From: a bacterium
GTDB lineage: Bacteria > Actinomycetota > Acidimicrobiia > Spongiisociales > JAENVV01
Direction of reading: 5' to 3'
DNA: 64,000 nucleotides
NCBI GenBank assembly: GCA_024641305.1
Contig: JAHEDI010000015.1
Span: 1 to 64,000, forward strand
The notes below the pieces were generated by a model. The model ran no database searches. It was not told the origin of the DNA and was given only the letters and a program-made list of their open reading frames with translations. Positions 25,178-35,029 of this stretch are shown here, in pieces. Numbering within the stretch: position 1 is the stretch's first letter; every line of letters begins with the position of its first letter. Position numbers and translations under genes: made by a program.

Positions 25178-26899
25178 ATGACCCCTGAGAGCGAAAACGT
25201 CGAGGTTATGGCGCTGCGCGCCACCATTGGCCAACTCGAAGAGGAACTCTCGACGCTCCGCTACCGGCTCCAGGAGACGCCGCGGCGGCTACGCCTGCTC
25301 GAAGACCAACTCTTTGAAACCAAAGGCAACTTGCTGGCAGCAGCCCAACAGAACGACAAGCTGACGGCCGTTCTTCAGGAAGCCCGCGAACAACTGGTCG
25401 TCCTTCGGCAAGAGGTCGAAAAACTTTCCGCCCCACCGAACCCGTATGGCTCCGTCGTGGGGGTTCATTCTGACGGCACGGTCGATGTGGTCACCTCCGG
25501 ACGCAAGCTTCGGGTGTCGGCTCAGCCGAGCATCGAAGTGAAAGAGCTGAAGATCGGCCAGGACGTTTTACTCAACGACTCGTTCAATATCATTGACGTC
25601 AGTGGGTTTGATCCGGTCGGTGACGTCGTTCTCATCAAAGACCGACTCGACGACGGACGACTGGTCGTCTTGGCCCATTCTGACGAGGAGCGGGTTGTCA
25701 CCCTGGCTGACTCAATGAAGGATGTCTTTATCCGGGTCGGGGATCACGTGCGCATTGAGCCACGCACCGGCATGGTGTTCGAGAAATTGGCTCGCCCTGA
25801 GATCGAAGAGCTGATTCTCGAAGAGGTGCCGGATATCGATTATGGACAGATCGGCGGACTCGTAGAGCAGATCGAAGCGATTCGCGATGCGGTTGAGTTG
25901 CCATACCGTCATAAGGATTTGTTCAAGGACTATTCCCTCGAGGCTCCCAAGGGCGTGTTGCTCTACGGTCCTCCCGGGTGTGGCAAAACGCTCATCGCCA
26001 AGGCAGTCGCCAATTCGTTGGCGAAGGCGGTGGCCGACGAGGGATCGGACGCCCGGTCCTACTTTCTCAACATCAAAGGGCCCGAGCTGCTCAACAAGTA
26101 CGTTGGTGAGACCGAACGCCAGATTCGGCTCATCTTTCAGCGGGCCAAGGAAAAGTCGGACGAAGGTGTGCCGGTTATCGTTTTCTTCGACGAGATGGAT
26201 TCTTTGTTCCGAACCCGTGGAACCGGCGTGAGCTCCGATGTGGAGTCGACGATCGTCCCGCAGCTTCTGTCAGAGCTCGACGGTGTCGAGGCCCTCAAGA
26301 ATGTCATCGTCATTGGCGCTTCGAACCGCGAAGACCTCATCGACCCGGCCATTCTGCGACCAGGTCGGCTAGATGTGAAGATCAAGATCAGTCGACCGGA
26401 TGAGGTCGCGGCCAGACAGATTTTTAAGATCTATCTGACTGACGATCTCCCGTACGACGAGGATGAACTAGCGGTGTCCGGCGGTGATCCTGGCCGCTAT
26501 GTGGACGACATCATCGAATCGGCCGTAGAGCAGATGTACTCGACAGAAGACGCCAACAGATTCCTTGAAGTGACGTATGCCAACGGAGACCGAGAGGTTT
26601 TGTACTTCAAAGACTTTTCTAGCGGCGCCATGATCGAGAACATTGTTCGGCGCGCCAAGAAAGATGCCATCAAACGGCAAATCGCCGGCGGGGCACATGG
26701 CATCCGGCTCGAAGATCTCTCTTCGGCACTCGTCCAGGAGTTTCATGAGCAGGAAGACCTGCCAAATACGACGAATCCCGACGATTGGGCCAAGATCTCT
26801 GGCAAGAAGGGCGAACGCATCGTCTATGTCAGGACGTTGCTCAAAGGTGAGACGAAGTCCCGGTCGATTGACGGTATGACGACGGGACAATACCTGTAG
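25178..26899 (+). CDS. mpa: Proteasome-associated AAA ATPase (Mpa/ARC)
   Basis: A 573-residue hexameric unfoldase that recognises pupylated proteins and feeds them to the 20S proteasome. An N-terminal coiled coil (about residues 5-85) binds Pup, two OB-type domains follow (about 90-225), and the AAA module has Walker A GPPGCGKT (264-271), Walker [10 protein letters not shown] with Asp338-Glu339, and sensor/Arg-finger region [17 protein letters not shown]. The C-terminus ends GQYL, the proteasome-docking tail with penultimate Tyr. A strong GGAGGTGA precedes ATG. It heads the operon with dop, pup and the proteasome subunit genes. Confidence 0.96.
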   Translation: MTPESENVEVMALRATIGQLEEELSTLRYRLQETPRRLRLLEDQLFETKGNLLAAAQQNDKLTAVLQEAREQLVVLRQEVEKLSAPPNPYGSVVGVHSDGTVDVVTSGRKLRVSAQPSIEVKELKIGQDVLLNDSFNIIDVSGFDPVGDVVLIKDRLDDGRLVVLAHSDEERVVTLADSMKDVFIRVGDHVRIEPRTGMVFEKLARPEIEELILEEVPDIDYGQIGGLVEQIEAIRDAVELPYRHKDLFKDYSLEAPKGVLLYGPPGCGKTLIAKAVANSLAKAVADEGSDARSYFLNIKGPELLNKYVGETERQIRLIFQRAKEKSDEGVPVIVFFDEMDSLFRTRGTGVSSDVESTIVPQLLSELDGVEALKNVIVIGASNREDLIDPAILRPGRLDVKIKISRPDEVAARQIFKIYLTDDLPYDEDELAVSGGDPGRYVDDIIESAVEQMYSTEDANRFLEVTYANGDREVLYFKDFSSGAMIENIVRRAKKDAIKRQIAGGAHGIRLEDLSSALVQEFHEQEDLPNTTNPDDWAKISGKKGERIVYVRTLLKGETKSRSIDGMTTGQYL

Positions 26900-26901
26900 C
26901 C

Positions 26902-28365
26902 ATGGCCACGGTGATCGGCACCGAAACGGAATTCGGTATAACCATCAGGAACTCGCCTGACTTCAACCCTGCGTTGGCATCAGGTCTCGTCATCAACAGT
27001 TATCGCGGGTCTGGCACGCGCGTTCAATGGTCATTCGAGGAGGAATCTCCTGGTCGTGACCTACGTGGTTTTGGGGTTGACACGTCCGGGGATTACGACT
27101 CCGGAGTCGTAAATTTCGTTCTTGGTAACGGCGCCCGGCTGTATGTTGATCACGCTCATCCCGAGTACTCCGGTCCCGAATGCGCCGATCCACTGTCTGC
27201 CGCCCTGTATGACAAAGCGGGTGAATATGTCATGGCTCAGGCGGCAGCTAATGCCGGCCTGCTCGTTCGAACCGGCGAGATCGTCGATATCTACAAGAAC
27301 AACTCCGACAGCAAGGGCAACAGTTACGGGGCCCACGAGAACTATCTGGTCAGTCGCCTGATACCGTTTGGCCAGATTGTCGATTACCTCACAGGTTTCC
27401 TGGTGTCGCGGCAACCCTTGACCGGGGCAGGCAAGCTGGGTTCAGAAAATGATCGACCTGAGGTTACGTATCAGATCACCCAGAGAGCCGACTTCTTCGA
27501 AGAGAGGGTGGGCCTCGAAACGACCCTCAAACGGCCTATTATCAACACAAGGGACGAACCGCACGGAGATGCCGAAAAGTATCGGCGCCTCCACGTCATC
27601 ATCGGTGATGCGACCCTGTCAGAAGTTCAAACATTCGTGAAGCTTGGCTCGACCGCACTCTTTTTGGCCGCTCTTGAGGACGGATTCCTGCCCGAAGCGC
27701 TTGAGTTGGAAGACCCGGTCGGGGCTTGCTGGAATGTCAGCCATGATCTTGAGATGATGAAGACCTACCGGCTGGTCGACGGATCTTCCATGACCGCCCT
27801 AGATATGCAGAACCGCTATTTCGACTGGTTAGCCAAATACGCCGAACAGGCCACCGATAGTCCCGTCACCACTCACCTGCTGGTCGAATGGCGGTCGCTG
27901 CTCGATGACCTCGAGTCCGACCCGGCCAAGACGGCAGATCGGCTCGATTGGGTCGCGAAAAAGGCGCTCATGGAAGGCTACGTCGGTCGGGGAGCAGCCT
28001 GGGATGATCCCCGTATGGCATTGATCAACCTTCAGTATCACAATGTTGATCCTGACAAGAGCTTGTTCCGGCGCTTACAGAACCGGGGCACCATCAGGCG
28101 GCTCTTCACAGACAGTCAGGTCATGGAGGCTGCCTCTGAGCCGCCATCCGAAACGCGCGCCTACTTTCGTGGCAAGTGCGTTACGAAATACGGCGACAAG
28201 GTCGTCGCAGCCAACTGGGATTCGCTGGTGTTCGACTCGGCTGAAGCCAACCTCAAACGTGTGCCTATGATGGAACCGCTGCGAGGAACAAAGGCGCTGG
28301 TTGGTAGTCTCATCGACGAATCCGACAGCGTCCAGGAACTCATTCAGGGTCTAGGAGGACATTGA
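26902..28365 (+). CDS. dop: Pup deamidase/depupylase Dop
   Basis: A 487-residue member of the glutamine-synthetase-like Pup ligase family. It has the N-terminal nucleotide-site Glu residues (GTETEFGI), the catalytic aspartate region NGARLYVDHAHPEYSGPECAD (Asp83 by position), and the family strings [20 protein letters not shown] and [18 protein letters not shown]. Dop removes Pup from proteins and deamidates Pup ending in Gln. Here Pup already ends in Glu, so only the depupylase activity should be required. It starts two bases after mpa. Confidence 0.95.
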   Translation: MATVIGTETEFGITIRNSPDFNPALASGLVINSYRGSGTRVQWSFEEESPGRDLRGFGVDTSGDYDSGVVNFVLGNGARLYVDHAHPEYSGPECADPLSAALYDKAGEYVMAQAAANAGLLVRTGEIVDIYKNNSDSKGNSYGAHENYLVSRLIPFGQIVDYLTGFLVSRQPLTGAGKLGSENDRPEVTYQITQRADFFEERVGLETTLKRPIINTRDEPHGDAEKYRRLHVIIGDATLSEVQTFVKLGSTALFLAALEDGFLPEALELEDPVGACWNVSHDLEMMKTYRLVDGSSMTALDMQNRYFDWLAKYAEQATDSPVTTHLLVEWRSLLDDLESDPAKTADRLDWVAKKALMEGYVGRGAAWDDPRMALINLQYHNVDPDKSLFRRLQNRGTIRRLFTDSQVMEAASEPPSETRAYFRGKCVTKYGDKVVAANWDSLVFDSAEANLKRVPMMEPLRGTKALVGSLIDESDSVQELIQGLGGH

Positions 28366-28366
28366 G

Positions 28367-28558
28367 ATGTCAGAACAAGAACAGCAAAGGCCCCGTCGCT
28401 CGTCTGATGAGGCGATCGAGACCAAAGTCGCTGAGATCGACTCTTCGGCCAGGGAATCTGTCGAGATCACTGACGATCTACTTGATGAAATCGATTCCGT
28501 GCTTGAGGAAAACGCCGAAGAAATGGTCAAGAATTATGTGCAGAAGGGCGGGGAATGA
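28367..28558 (+). CDS. pup: Prokaryotic ubiquitin-like protein Pup (Glu-ending)
   Basis: A 63-residue, acidic, mostly disordered protein. The C-terminal Mpa-binding helix is SVEITDDLLDEIDSVLEENAEEMVKNYV and the tail is QKGGE. The last codon is GAA (Glu), so this Pup can be activated and ligated to lysines by PafA without prior deamidation, unlike the GGQ form of M. tuberculosis. AGGAGG lies just before the ATG within the end of dop. It overlaps prcB by four bases. Confidence 0.97.
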   Translation: MSEQEQQRPRRSSDEAIETKVAEIDSSARESVEITDDLLDEIDSVLEENAEEMVKNYVQKGGE

Positions 28559-29346
28559 CCCAACCCAGAGCACTGGCCGGAGGCATAACAGAGCCACCGG
28601 CCGGGTTCGCCGAGGTACTGCTGGCGGCTGGTCTCGCCCCGACCTGGGATGTCCTTCTCGGTGACGCCTCCAAGCTGTCACTGGCCGACGCCACCACAGT
28701 TCTGGCGGTACGCTATGCCGACGGTGTGTACATGGTTGGGGATCGTCAGGCGACCGAGGGCTACAGCGTTGCCCATCGTCGTATGAAGAAGGTTTTCCCG
28801 TCAGACGACTTTTCGGCAGTGGCGATCTCTGGCACCGCGGGCCTGGCAATCGAGCTCGTGCGACTTTTTCAAACGGAGCTTGAGCACTACGAGAAGCTCG
28901 AAGGGACGAGATTGAGCCTGGAAGGCCGGGCAAACTTTCTCGCCCGCCTTGTGCGCCAGCAGCTACCGATGGCCTTTCAGGGATTGGTGGTGGTGCCGTT
29001 GTTCTGCGGATTCGACCACACCACCGGCACGGGTCGGCTCTTTACGTTTGACGTGGTCGGAGGTCGATACGAAGAGGATGATTTCGGAGGTACCGGATCA
29101 GGAGCCAAAGAGGCTCGCTCATATTTGCGTTCTCATTTCGACCCGACGATGGGTGCTGAGGAAGGCCTTTCGGTGGCCATCAAATCCCTGGTAGCAGCGG
29201 CCGAACAGGACGTGGCAACGAGTGGGCCGGACGTCCGGCGGGGTATCTACCCCAATGTCATTCGAATCGACGTTGATGGTCTCGTCGAGTTACCAGACGA
29301 TGTCATCGCCCCGGTTGCCGAAGCCGCTCTGGAGACAGTCCGATGA
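28555..29346 (+). CDS. prcB: 20S proteasome beta subunit
   Basis: A 263-residue N-terminal nucleophile hydrolase. A propeptide of about 46 residues precedes the maturation site in LADA/TTVLAV; Thr47 would become the catalytic N-terminal threonine after self-cleavage. Conserved GDRQATEGY and the SGTAGLAIELVRLFQ helix follow. With PrcA it builds the four-ring core particle that degrades pupylated proteins. It overlaps pup and prcA by four bases each, so subunit synthesis is translationally coupled. Confidence 0.96.
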   Translation: MTQPRALAGGITEPPAGFAEVLLAAGLAPTWDVLLGDASKLSLADATTVLAVRYADGVYMVGDRQATEGYSVAHRRMKKVFPSDDFSAVAISGTAGLAIELVRLFQTELEHYEKLEGTRLSLEGRANFLARLVRQQLPMAFQGLVVVPLFCGFDHTTGTGRLFTFDVVGGRYEEDDFGGTGSGAKEARSYLRSHFDPTMGAEEGLSVAIKSLVAAAEQDVATSGPDVRRGIYPNVIRIDVDGLVELPDDVIAPVAEAALETVR

Positions 29347-30011
29347 CGATGCCGTTTTATGTTCCGCCGGAACAACTGGTTAAGGATCGGGCCGACTTCG
29401 CTCGCAAAGGCATTGCGAGGGGGCGTTCGATAGCGGCCCTTGAATACGATACGGGCATCTTGCTTCTGGCCGAGAATCCGTCTGGGACGTTGCATAAGAT
29501 CTCTGAGATCTACGACCGAATCGCTTTTGCAGGCGTCGGAAAATTCAATGAATTCGAACTGCTGCGGGTGGCTGGGATTCGCCACGCCGACGTCAAGGGC
29601 TACATGTACTCGCGCGCTGATGTGTCCGCCAAGAGCCTGGTCAACGCCTTTGCCCAGACACTTGGCAATATCTTCACTCACGAGGTCAAGCCGTTCGAAG
29701 TCGAGTTACTCGTCGCCGAGCTTGGCGTGGGTGATGAACCCAACCGGATGTATCGAGTGTTGTACGACGGCACCTTGTACGATCAAACCGGATTTGCGGC
29801 CATCGGTGGCAATTCCGACGAGCTGTCCGAGCGCCTGGCGGCCGCTTATCGGCCAGGGTTGACCCTTACAGAAGCGGTCAAAGTGGCGGCGGGCGCCTTT
29901 GAAGGTGAAGTCGAGGGCTGGGAAAGCGCCGTGCTTGAACGCAACGGGCACCGGCGGACCTTTCGCAAACTCACATCCGAGGAAGTCGAAGCTTTCATCG
30001 CCGAGAAGTAG
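29343..30011 (+). CDS. prcA: 20S proteasome alpha subunit
   Basis: A 222-residue proteasome alpha subunit forming the outer gate rings. The N-terminus MTMPFYVPPEQLVKDRADFARKGIARGRSIAALEY includes the gating extension and the H0 helix, followed by KISEIYDRIAFAGVGKFNEFE. It lacks the catalytic N-terminal threonine, as expected. It has a four-base overlap with prcB. The C-terminus is short compared with mycobacterial PrcA, which carries a longer acidic tail. Confidence 0.95.
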   Translation: MTMPFYVPPEQLVKDRADFARKGIARGRSIAALEYDTGILLLAENPSGTLHKISEIYDRIAFAGVGKFNEFELLRVAGIRHADVKGYMYSRADVSAKSLVNAFAQTLGNIFTHEVKPFEVELLVAELGVGDEPNRMYRVLYDGTLYDQTGFAAIGGNSDELSERLAAAYRPGLTLTEAVKVAAGAFEGEVEGWESAVLERNGHRRTFRKLTSEEVEAFIAEK

Positions 30012-30091
30012 CTCAGCGGGCGTGTCGATCTCGGGTGCCGACCAACGAAGTTCTATCCATCAACGGGTACTCCGGGCACTAGGGTGACCGG

Positions 30092-31447
30092 GTGGAACGC
30101 CGGATCTTTGGCATAGAAAATGAATACGGGGTCACCTGCGTCTTGCGCGGTCAACGTCGTCTGAGTCCTGACGAGGTTGCCCGTTACCTGTTCCGACGTG
30201 TGGTCAGCTGGGGACGGTCATCCAATGTGTTCCTGGAAAACGGTGCTCGATTGTATTTGGACGTCGGCAGTCACCCGGAATACGCCACCCCTGAGTGTGA
30301 CTCCCTTTTGTCCGTCGTCGCCCATGACAAGGCCGGCGAACGAATTCTTGAAGGTTTGGTCGAGTCGGCCGAGGATCGGTTGGCCGAAGAGGGGATTCGC
30401 GGCGAGATCTACCTCTTCAAGAACAACACGGATTCGGCGGGCAACTCCTACGGCTGCCACGAAAACTATCTCGTGTCACGCCACGGGGATTTCCAGAAGA
30501 TGGTCGACACGCTCATACCTTTTTTCGTCACGAGGCAGATCTTCTCCGGCGCCGGCAAGCTGCTTCAAACTACCAAGGGACCGGTGTATTCAATGGCCCA
30601 GCGAGCCGAACACATTTGGGAAGGGGTCTCGTCGGCGACCACCCGTAGTCGGCCAATCATCAATACTCGCGATGAACCGCACGCTGATGCAGAGAAATAT
30701 CGCCGACTCCACGTCATTGCCGGTGACTCAAACATGTCCGAATACGTGAACTACGTGAAGATCGGTACAACCGCGGCGCTGTTGCAGATGATTGAGGACA
30801 ACGTCGTGTTTCGAGATGTTTCCCTTGAAAATCCCATCCGGTCGATCCGAGAGATCAGTCATGACATCACTTGTCGTCGGCGGGTGCGGCTCCGAAATGG
30901 CCGTGAGTTGTCCGCCCTCGACATTCAGTGGGAGTATCTCGATCGAACCCTGCGGTATGCGCGAACCACCGGTTTCCCCCCCGAGGTGCAGAAGGCCGTC
31001 GAAATGTGGGAGTACCTGCTCACGAGCATTGAAAAGGACCCGTTGAGCCTGAGCAGGGAAGTCGACTGGGTCACCAAATATCACTTGATCGAGAAGTATC
31101 AGGCAAAATGGGATCTCAATCGCTCGGATCCCAAATTGGCGCTGCTCGACCTCAGTTATCACGACGTGAACCGGCAACGGGGACTGTATTACATCATGCA
31201 GCGCCGAGGATATGTCGACCGCATCGTCACCGACGCGGCGGTGGCTACCGCCATGGTGAGTCCGCCCCAAACCACGAGAGCCCGACTTCGCGGAGAGTTC
31301 ATCAAGGCAGCGAAAGCCAAAAAGCGGGACTTCACCGTGGACTGGGTCCATTTGAAGCTTAACGATCAGGCGCAACGGACCGTGTTGTGCAAGGACCCAT
31401 TCAAATCGGTGGACGAGCGGGTTGAAAAACTCATCGCCGGTCTTTAG
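30092..31447 (+). CDS. pafA: Pup-protein ligase PafA
   Basis: A 451-residue ligase that couples the C-terminal Glu of Pup to substrate lysines using ATP. Glutamine-synthetase-like fold: metal/nucleotide residues in FGIENEYG (Glu9, Glu11), the catalytic Asp57 in [34 protein letters not shown] and [20 protein letters not shown]. It is paralogous to dop in the same locus. There is no ribosome-binding site; TAGGGT at 30080-30085 lies six bases before the GTG, so it may also be transcribed separately as a leaderless mRNA. Confidence 0.96.
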   Translation: MERRIFGIENEYGVTCVLRGQRRLSPDEVARYLFRRVVSWGRSSNVFLENGARLYLDVGSHPEYATPECDSLLSVVAHDKAGERILEGLVESAEDRLAEEGIRGEIYLFKNNTDSAGNSYGCHENYLVSRHGDFQKMVDTLIPFFVTRQIFSGAGKLLQTTKGPVYSMAQRAEHIWEGVSSATTRSRPIINTRDEPHADAEKYRRLHVIAGDSNMSEYVNYVKIGTTAALLQMIEDNVVFRDVSLENPIRSIREISHDITCRRRVRLRNGRELSALDIQWEYLDRTLRYARTTGFPPEVQKAVEMWEYLLTSIEKDPLSLSREVDWVTKYHLIEKYQAKWDLNRSDPKLALLDLSYHDVNRQRGLYYIMQRRGYVDRIVTDAAVATAMVSPPQTTRARLRGEFIKAAKAKKRDFTVDWVHLKLNDQAQRTVLCKDPFKSVDERVEKLIAGL

Positions 31448-31465
31448 AGCTACATTTGGGTCCGC

Positions 31466-32380
31466 ATGAAGAATGTCATTGAACGACTCCTTAACCTGCT
31501 GGCCTTTCTTCTGACAGCCGGCCGTCCGGTCACCGCCGAAGACATCCGTGAGACGGTGGCCGGCTACGACCGGGACAACGATGTGGCCTTTCACCGAATG
31601 TTCGAGCGTGATAAGGATTTGCTGCGTTCGATGGGTATTCCCCTCACTCTCACATTCACCGACGTGTGGGAGGTCGAGCAAGGCTATGTCGTGCCTCCGC
31701 GCGATTACGAGCTACCCGATCCGGGATTGACCGATGAAGAACGGGCGGCTCTCTGGTTGGCCGCTCAGGTGGTCCGGCTAGGTGGTCAGTCGACCGGGGC
31801 TGATGCGATGTTCAAGTTGGGAGGGGCTCCCATGCCGGCAGCAGGAGAGCCGCTGGCGGCCGATCTGGGCCTGTCCGCCGACGATCTGGCGATCATTTTT
31901 TCGGCGGTCGCCGAGCATCGGGTCCTTCGATTTGGATACCGCGACAAGCCTCGCGAGATCAAACCGTACGGGCTGATTCATCGTCACGGCCACTGGTATG
32001 TGGTCGGGGAAGCCGGCGGCGAGCCGCGCGCCTTTCGGGTGGATCGGGGAGACGGATTCGCAGCCGGTCAGGAGCCCGAATCCTTCGAGCGGCCTGCCGG
32101 CTTCGATATCAAGACCTCGATACCCACGGCCCCATGGGAAGCGGGTGATGAGGACGTCGTGGCAGTGGTGCGTTTCGACGCCAACGTGGCGTGGTGGGCG
32201 GACCGCCAACTGCCCGCCGGCGCCTCCCGGGTCACCGAGGCCGACGGAGGTCTGGTCGCCCACCTACCGGTGGCCAACACGGGCGCCTTCATCGGCTGGA
32301 TGATCGGGTTCGTGGACGAAGCCGAGATCATCGGTCCTCCTGAGCTCCGGAGTCAGCTCGTTGAGCTGGTGCGTGGATGA
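31466..32380 (+). CDS. pafB: WYL-domain transcriptional regulator PafB
   Basis: A 304-residue regulator. An N-terminal winged-helix domain (NVIERLLNLLAFLLTAGRPVTAEDIRE) leads to the WYL sensor domain around residues 145-190 (FGYRDKPREIKPYGLI, HWYVVGEAGG, AFRVDR) and a C-terminal WCX extension. PafB and PafC work as a pair to activate DNA-damage genes in mycobacteria independently of LexA. It lies 18 bases after pafA and overlaps pafC by four bases. TACATT sits nine bases before ATG. Confidence 0.9.
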   Translation: MKNVIERLLNLLAFLLTAGRPVTAEDIRETVAGYDRDNDVAFHRMFERDKDLLRSMGIPLTLTFTDVWEVEQGYVVPPRDYELPDPGLTDEERAALWLAAQVVRLGGQSTGADAMFKLGGAPMPAAGEPLAADLGLSADDLAIIFSAVAEHRVLRFGYRDKPREIKPYGLIHRHGHWYVVGEAGGEPRAFRVDRGDGFAAGQEPESFERPAGFDIKTSIPTAPWEAGDEDVVAVVRFDANVAWWADRQLPAGASRVTEADGGLVAHLPVANTGAFIGWMIGFVDEAEIIGPPELRSQLVELVRG

Positions 32381-33309
32381 GCGACAAGACGGTCAAACGA
32401 TTGACGAGGATTCTCTCGATGCTGCCCTGGGTCATTGCCAATCCGGGCTCCACGGTCACTGAAGTACAAACTCGATTCGGGTATACCCGTCGCGAGCTGG
32501 TCGCGGATCTCGAGCTGGTGTTCGTGTGCGGTTTGCCAGGTTATGGGCCGGGCGACCTCATGGAGGCCTACATCGAAGATGACGAAGTGATCGTAGACAT
32601 GGCCGACTATTTCTCGCGACCGCTGCGACTCAATCCTCCTGAGGCCTTGACGCTGCTGGCCTCCGGGATGGCACTGACGAGCACCGGCCAGGCCCCGCCC
32701 GCCCTCGAGCGAGCCGTGGGGAAGCTGGCGGCTGTGGTTGCTCCTGCCGTCGATGACGCGTTATTTGTCGATCTGGCAGGTGCCGAGCCTGCGTTGCTCG
32801 ACCTGTTCCGTACGGCCGCCCGTGAACACGTCGTCGTTGATCTCACCTATACCGCTCTGGCCTCGGGGGCGACGACCAAGCGCCTGGTTGAACCCTGGAC
32901 CGTGTTCTCTTCACTCGGCAACTGGTACGTGTCCGGGTTTTGTAGGAACGCCGCCGCAGATCGAGTTTTTCGCATCGACCGGGTTAGGGAAGCTCACGTT
33001 ACTGATGAAACGTTCGATCCTCCAGCCGATGTTCCGCCACCGGAGGTGAGGTACACACCTTCTGAAGATGATGTTCGGGCGGTCATCCGGCTGGGTCCGA
33101 CCGCCCGGTGGGTTGCCGAGTACTTCCCGGTTGAAGCTTTGTCACCGGATGTTGTTGTGTTCTCAGCTTCAGATCCGGCGGTTGCCGCGCGTTTGCTCCT
33201 GCGGTTGGGGAATAGCGCGGAGCTTCTCGAGGGAGACGAAGTGCGACAGCGACTTGATGAGCATCGGAGCCTCATCCTTCGTAGGTACGGCGTCGACGGT
33301 ACCCTCTAG
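32377..33309 (+). CDS. pafC: WYL-domain transcriptional regulator PafC
   Basis: A 310-residue partner of PafB with the same three-part layout: a winged helix (VKRLTRILSMLPWVIANPGSTVTEVQTRFG), a WYL domain (VDLTYTALASGATTKRLVEPW, GNWYVSGFCR, RVFRIDRV) and a C-terminal WCX extension. Its coupling to pafB fits formation of a heterodimer. Expected role: transcriptional activator of the DNA-damage response with PafB. Confidence 0.9.
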   Translation: MSDKTVKRLTRILSMLPWVIANPGSTVTEVQTRFGYTRRELVADLELVFVCGLPGYGPGDLMEAYIEDDEVIVDMADYFSRPLRLNPPEALTLLASGMALTSTGQAPPALERAVGKLAAVVAPAVDDALFVDLAGAEPALLDLFRTAAREHVVVDLTYTALASGATTKRLVEPWTVFSSLGNWYVSGFCRNAAADRVFRIDRVREAHVTDETFDPPADVPPPEVRYTPSEDDVRAVIRLGPTARWVAEYFPVEALSPDVVVFSASDPAVAARLLLRLGNSAELLEGDEVRQRLDEHRSLILRRYGVDGTL

Positions 33310-33397
33310 CACACGATTTCCCATGGATTTTTTCTTCAGTCTGGAGGCGCTCCCGCCGATAACAGATACAACTGAAACGGTCTGCGGAGAAGAAGCC

Positions 33398-33694
33398 ATG
33401 ACGACGATCAAATCAACATGTAGCCGATGCGGCGATGTAAAACTTCAGCCTTCAGACCTGGCTCTTGAGCTGGATCCGGCGGAAGACAGCGGCACGTATC
33501 GTTTCGCATGCCCCACCTGTCAACAAGTCCAACGCCGCCCCGCCAACGCCAGGGTTGTCAGCGTGTTGCTTGCCACCGGCGTTCCGTACGAAGTTGTCCG
33601 GTCGGATCAGATCACCGAGACCGAGATCGCACAGTTCGCCGAAGCCCTCGGCAAAGATGTTGATTTCATCAGCTTGATAACGTCCACGACTTAA
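33398..33694 (+). CDS. Small zinc-ribbon-like hypothetical protein
   Basis: A 98-residue protein with two CxxC pairs, STCSRCGD near the N-terminus and FACPTCQQ around residue 40, which together could bind one zinc. A helical C-terminal half follows (TETEIAQFAEALGKDVDFI). GGAGAAG precedes the ATG. It lies between pafC and the tat genes and ends 25 bases before a strong terminator, so it is probably the last gene of the proteasome/pafBC transcript. No specific function known. Confidence 0.75.
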   Translation: MTTIKSTCSRCGDVKLQPSDLALELDPAEDSGTYRFACPTCQQVQRRPANARVVSVLLATGVPYEVVRSDQITETEIAQFAEALGKDVDFISLITSTT

Positions 33695-33718
33695 CCGACC
33701 CTCTTTTCCCAGACCCGT

Positions 33719-33755
33719 CATTGACGCCCCGCTTTGCGGGGCGTCAATGTTTTTT
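33719..33755 (+). terminator. Strong intrinsic terminator
   Basis: A perfect 14-base stem (CATTGACGCCCCGC / GCGGGGCGTCAATG), a TTT loop and six Ts directly after (33750-33755). This is the clearest terminator in the window and separates the pafBC/zinc-ribbon unit from the tat genes. Confidence 0.93.
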
Positions 33756-33800
33756 GGTGAGAAACATTCATGTACGTAAGACCATCTACCATGATGCCCG

Positions 33801-34319
33801 ATGCCTGATATCAACTTTGGTGAGTGGATCATAATTGCCGTGATAGCGCTGGTCGTGGTCGGCCCACGTAACCTGCCCGACCTGGCCTACAAAATCGGTG
33901 GGTGGATGCGCGAAGCCCGGGCCATGGCTACCGATTTTCGACTCGGACTGGAACGCGAAATCTCGGAGTTGGGAGACGTTCCGTCCGATCTCAAAGGGCT
34001 TGCCTCCGAGATATCTAAGCCCCTTAAGGAAATCAGAGACGAACTCGGGTCCGTGTCTGGCGAGTTAAAGCCACTGGATTGGACGGGACCGGTCACCGAG
34101 CAGGGGCCGACGGCGGCCGACGCCGCCGAAGATTTCAAGAAGATCCACGGGATCACCGACGAGGCGCCGACAGATGCCGAGCCGGAGATATCACCCAAGC
34201 GTGCCGCCAAGAACCAAGCGGACCTTCAGGACCAGGATGGATCGGGGACACTCCCGGCGGCCGAACCTGGTCGTATTGAACCCGCCGGGGCCGAGCCGGA
34301 TCCGGGCGGCGAGGCATGA
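33801..34319 (+). CDS. tatB: Twin-arginine translocase TatA/TatB-family protein
   Basis: A 172-residue protein with the TatA/B layout: an N-terminal membrane helix (WIIIAVIALVVVG), hinge GPRNLPDLAYKIGGWM, then an amphipathic helix and a long acidic tail. The length and tail favour TatB over the shorter TatA. It works with TatC, whose gene overlaps by four bases, to export folded proteins. There is no ribosome-binding site; TACCAT (33787-33792) lies eight bases before ATG, right after the terminator. Confidence 0.87.
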   Translation: MPDINFGEWIIIAVIALVVVGPRNLPDLAYKIGGWMREARAMATDFRLGLEREISELGDVPSDLKGLASEISKPLKEIRDELGSVSGELKPLDWTGPVTEQGPTAADAAEDFKKIHGITDEAPTDAEPEISPKRAAKNQADLQDQDGSGTLPAAEPGRIEPAGAEPDPGGEA

Positions 34320-35029
34320 CCTCCGAAGAGAAGCGAATGTCCATGCTCGGCCATCTTGACGAGCTCCGGTCTCGTCTCGTCAAGGGGTCGGTTGCTCTCA
34401 TGATCGGGGCCATTGTCGCATGGACGTGGCGGAGCCAGCTGCTTGATTTGCTGAGGGATCCGTTCCTCGAAGCGTTTCCCGGCGAGACGCTCCAGACAAT
34501 CACCCCCACCGAACAGTTCGGCTCGGCGATGCGGTTGGCGGGGTTTGGGGGCTTCCTGTTGGCGAGCCCGGTAGTGATGTGGCAGGTGTGGGGATTTGTG
34601 TCACCAGGCCTCACGTCCAAAGAACGCCGCTGGGCGGTCCCTATCGTTTCGGCGCTTGTTACCTTGTTCTTGGCTGGAGTTGGTTTCGCCTATCTCATCC
34701 TTCCCCGGAGCCTGTTGTTTCTGAACGGTGTACTCAACACGGACCTGTCGCTGACTGTCAGTGAGTATCTTTCCTTCGTGGTCCGGTTCCTGCTCGTTTT
34801 TGGTCTGGCGTTTGAATACCCGGTCTTCCTGTTCGCGGCGGGCGCGGTCGGACTCGTTACATCTGCCCAGCTCAGCCACGTTCGTAGATGGGCCGTGTTG
34901 GCTATCAGCGTTGTCGCGGCGGGCGCCACACCGACCGGCGATCCCTTCACGATGCTCCTGCTCGCAGTGCCGTTGTATCTCATGTATGAGATCACGTTGC
35001 TGCTGATCAAACATATCCTCAGAAAGTGA
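34316..35029 (+). CDS. tatC: Twin-arginine translocase subunit TatC
   Basis: A 237-residue protein with six membrane segments. The N-terminal MLGHLDELRSRLVKG is the TatC signal-peptide recognition motif, and FGLAFEYPVF contains the conserved intramembrane Glu region. It receives twin-arginine signal peptides and assembles with TatA/B. It overlaps the tatB gene and the helY gene by four bases, the same order as in mycobacteria. Confidence 0.95.
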   Translation: MTSEEKRMSMLGHLDELRSRLVKGSVALMIGAIVAWTWRSQLLDLLRDPFLEAFPGETLQTITPTEQFGSAMRLAGFGGFLLASPVVMWQVWGFVSPGLTSKERRWAVPIVSALVTLFLAGVGFAYLILPRSLLFLNGVLNTDLSLTVSEYLSFVVRFLLVFGLAFEYPVFLFAAGAVGLVTSAQLSHVRRWAVLAISVVAAGATPTGDPFTMLLLAVPLYLMYEITLLLIKHILRK

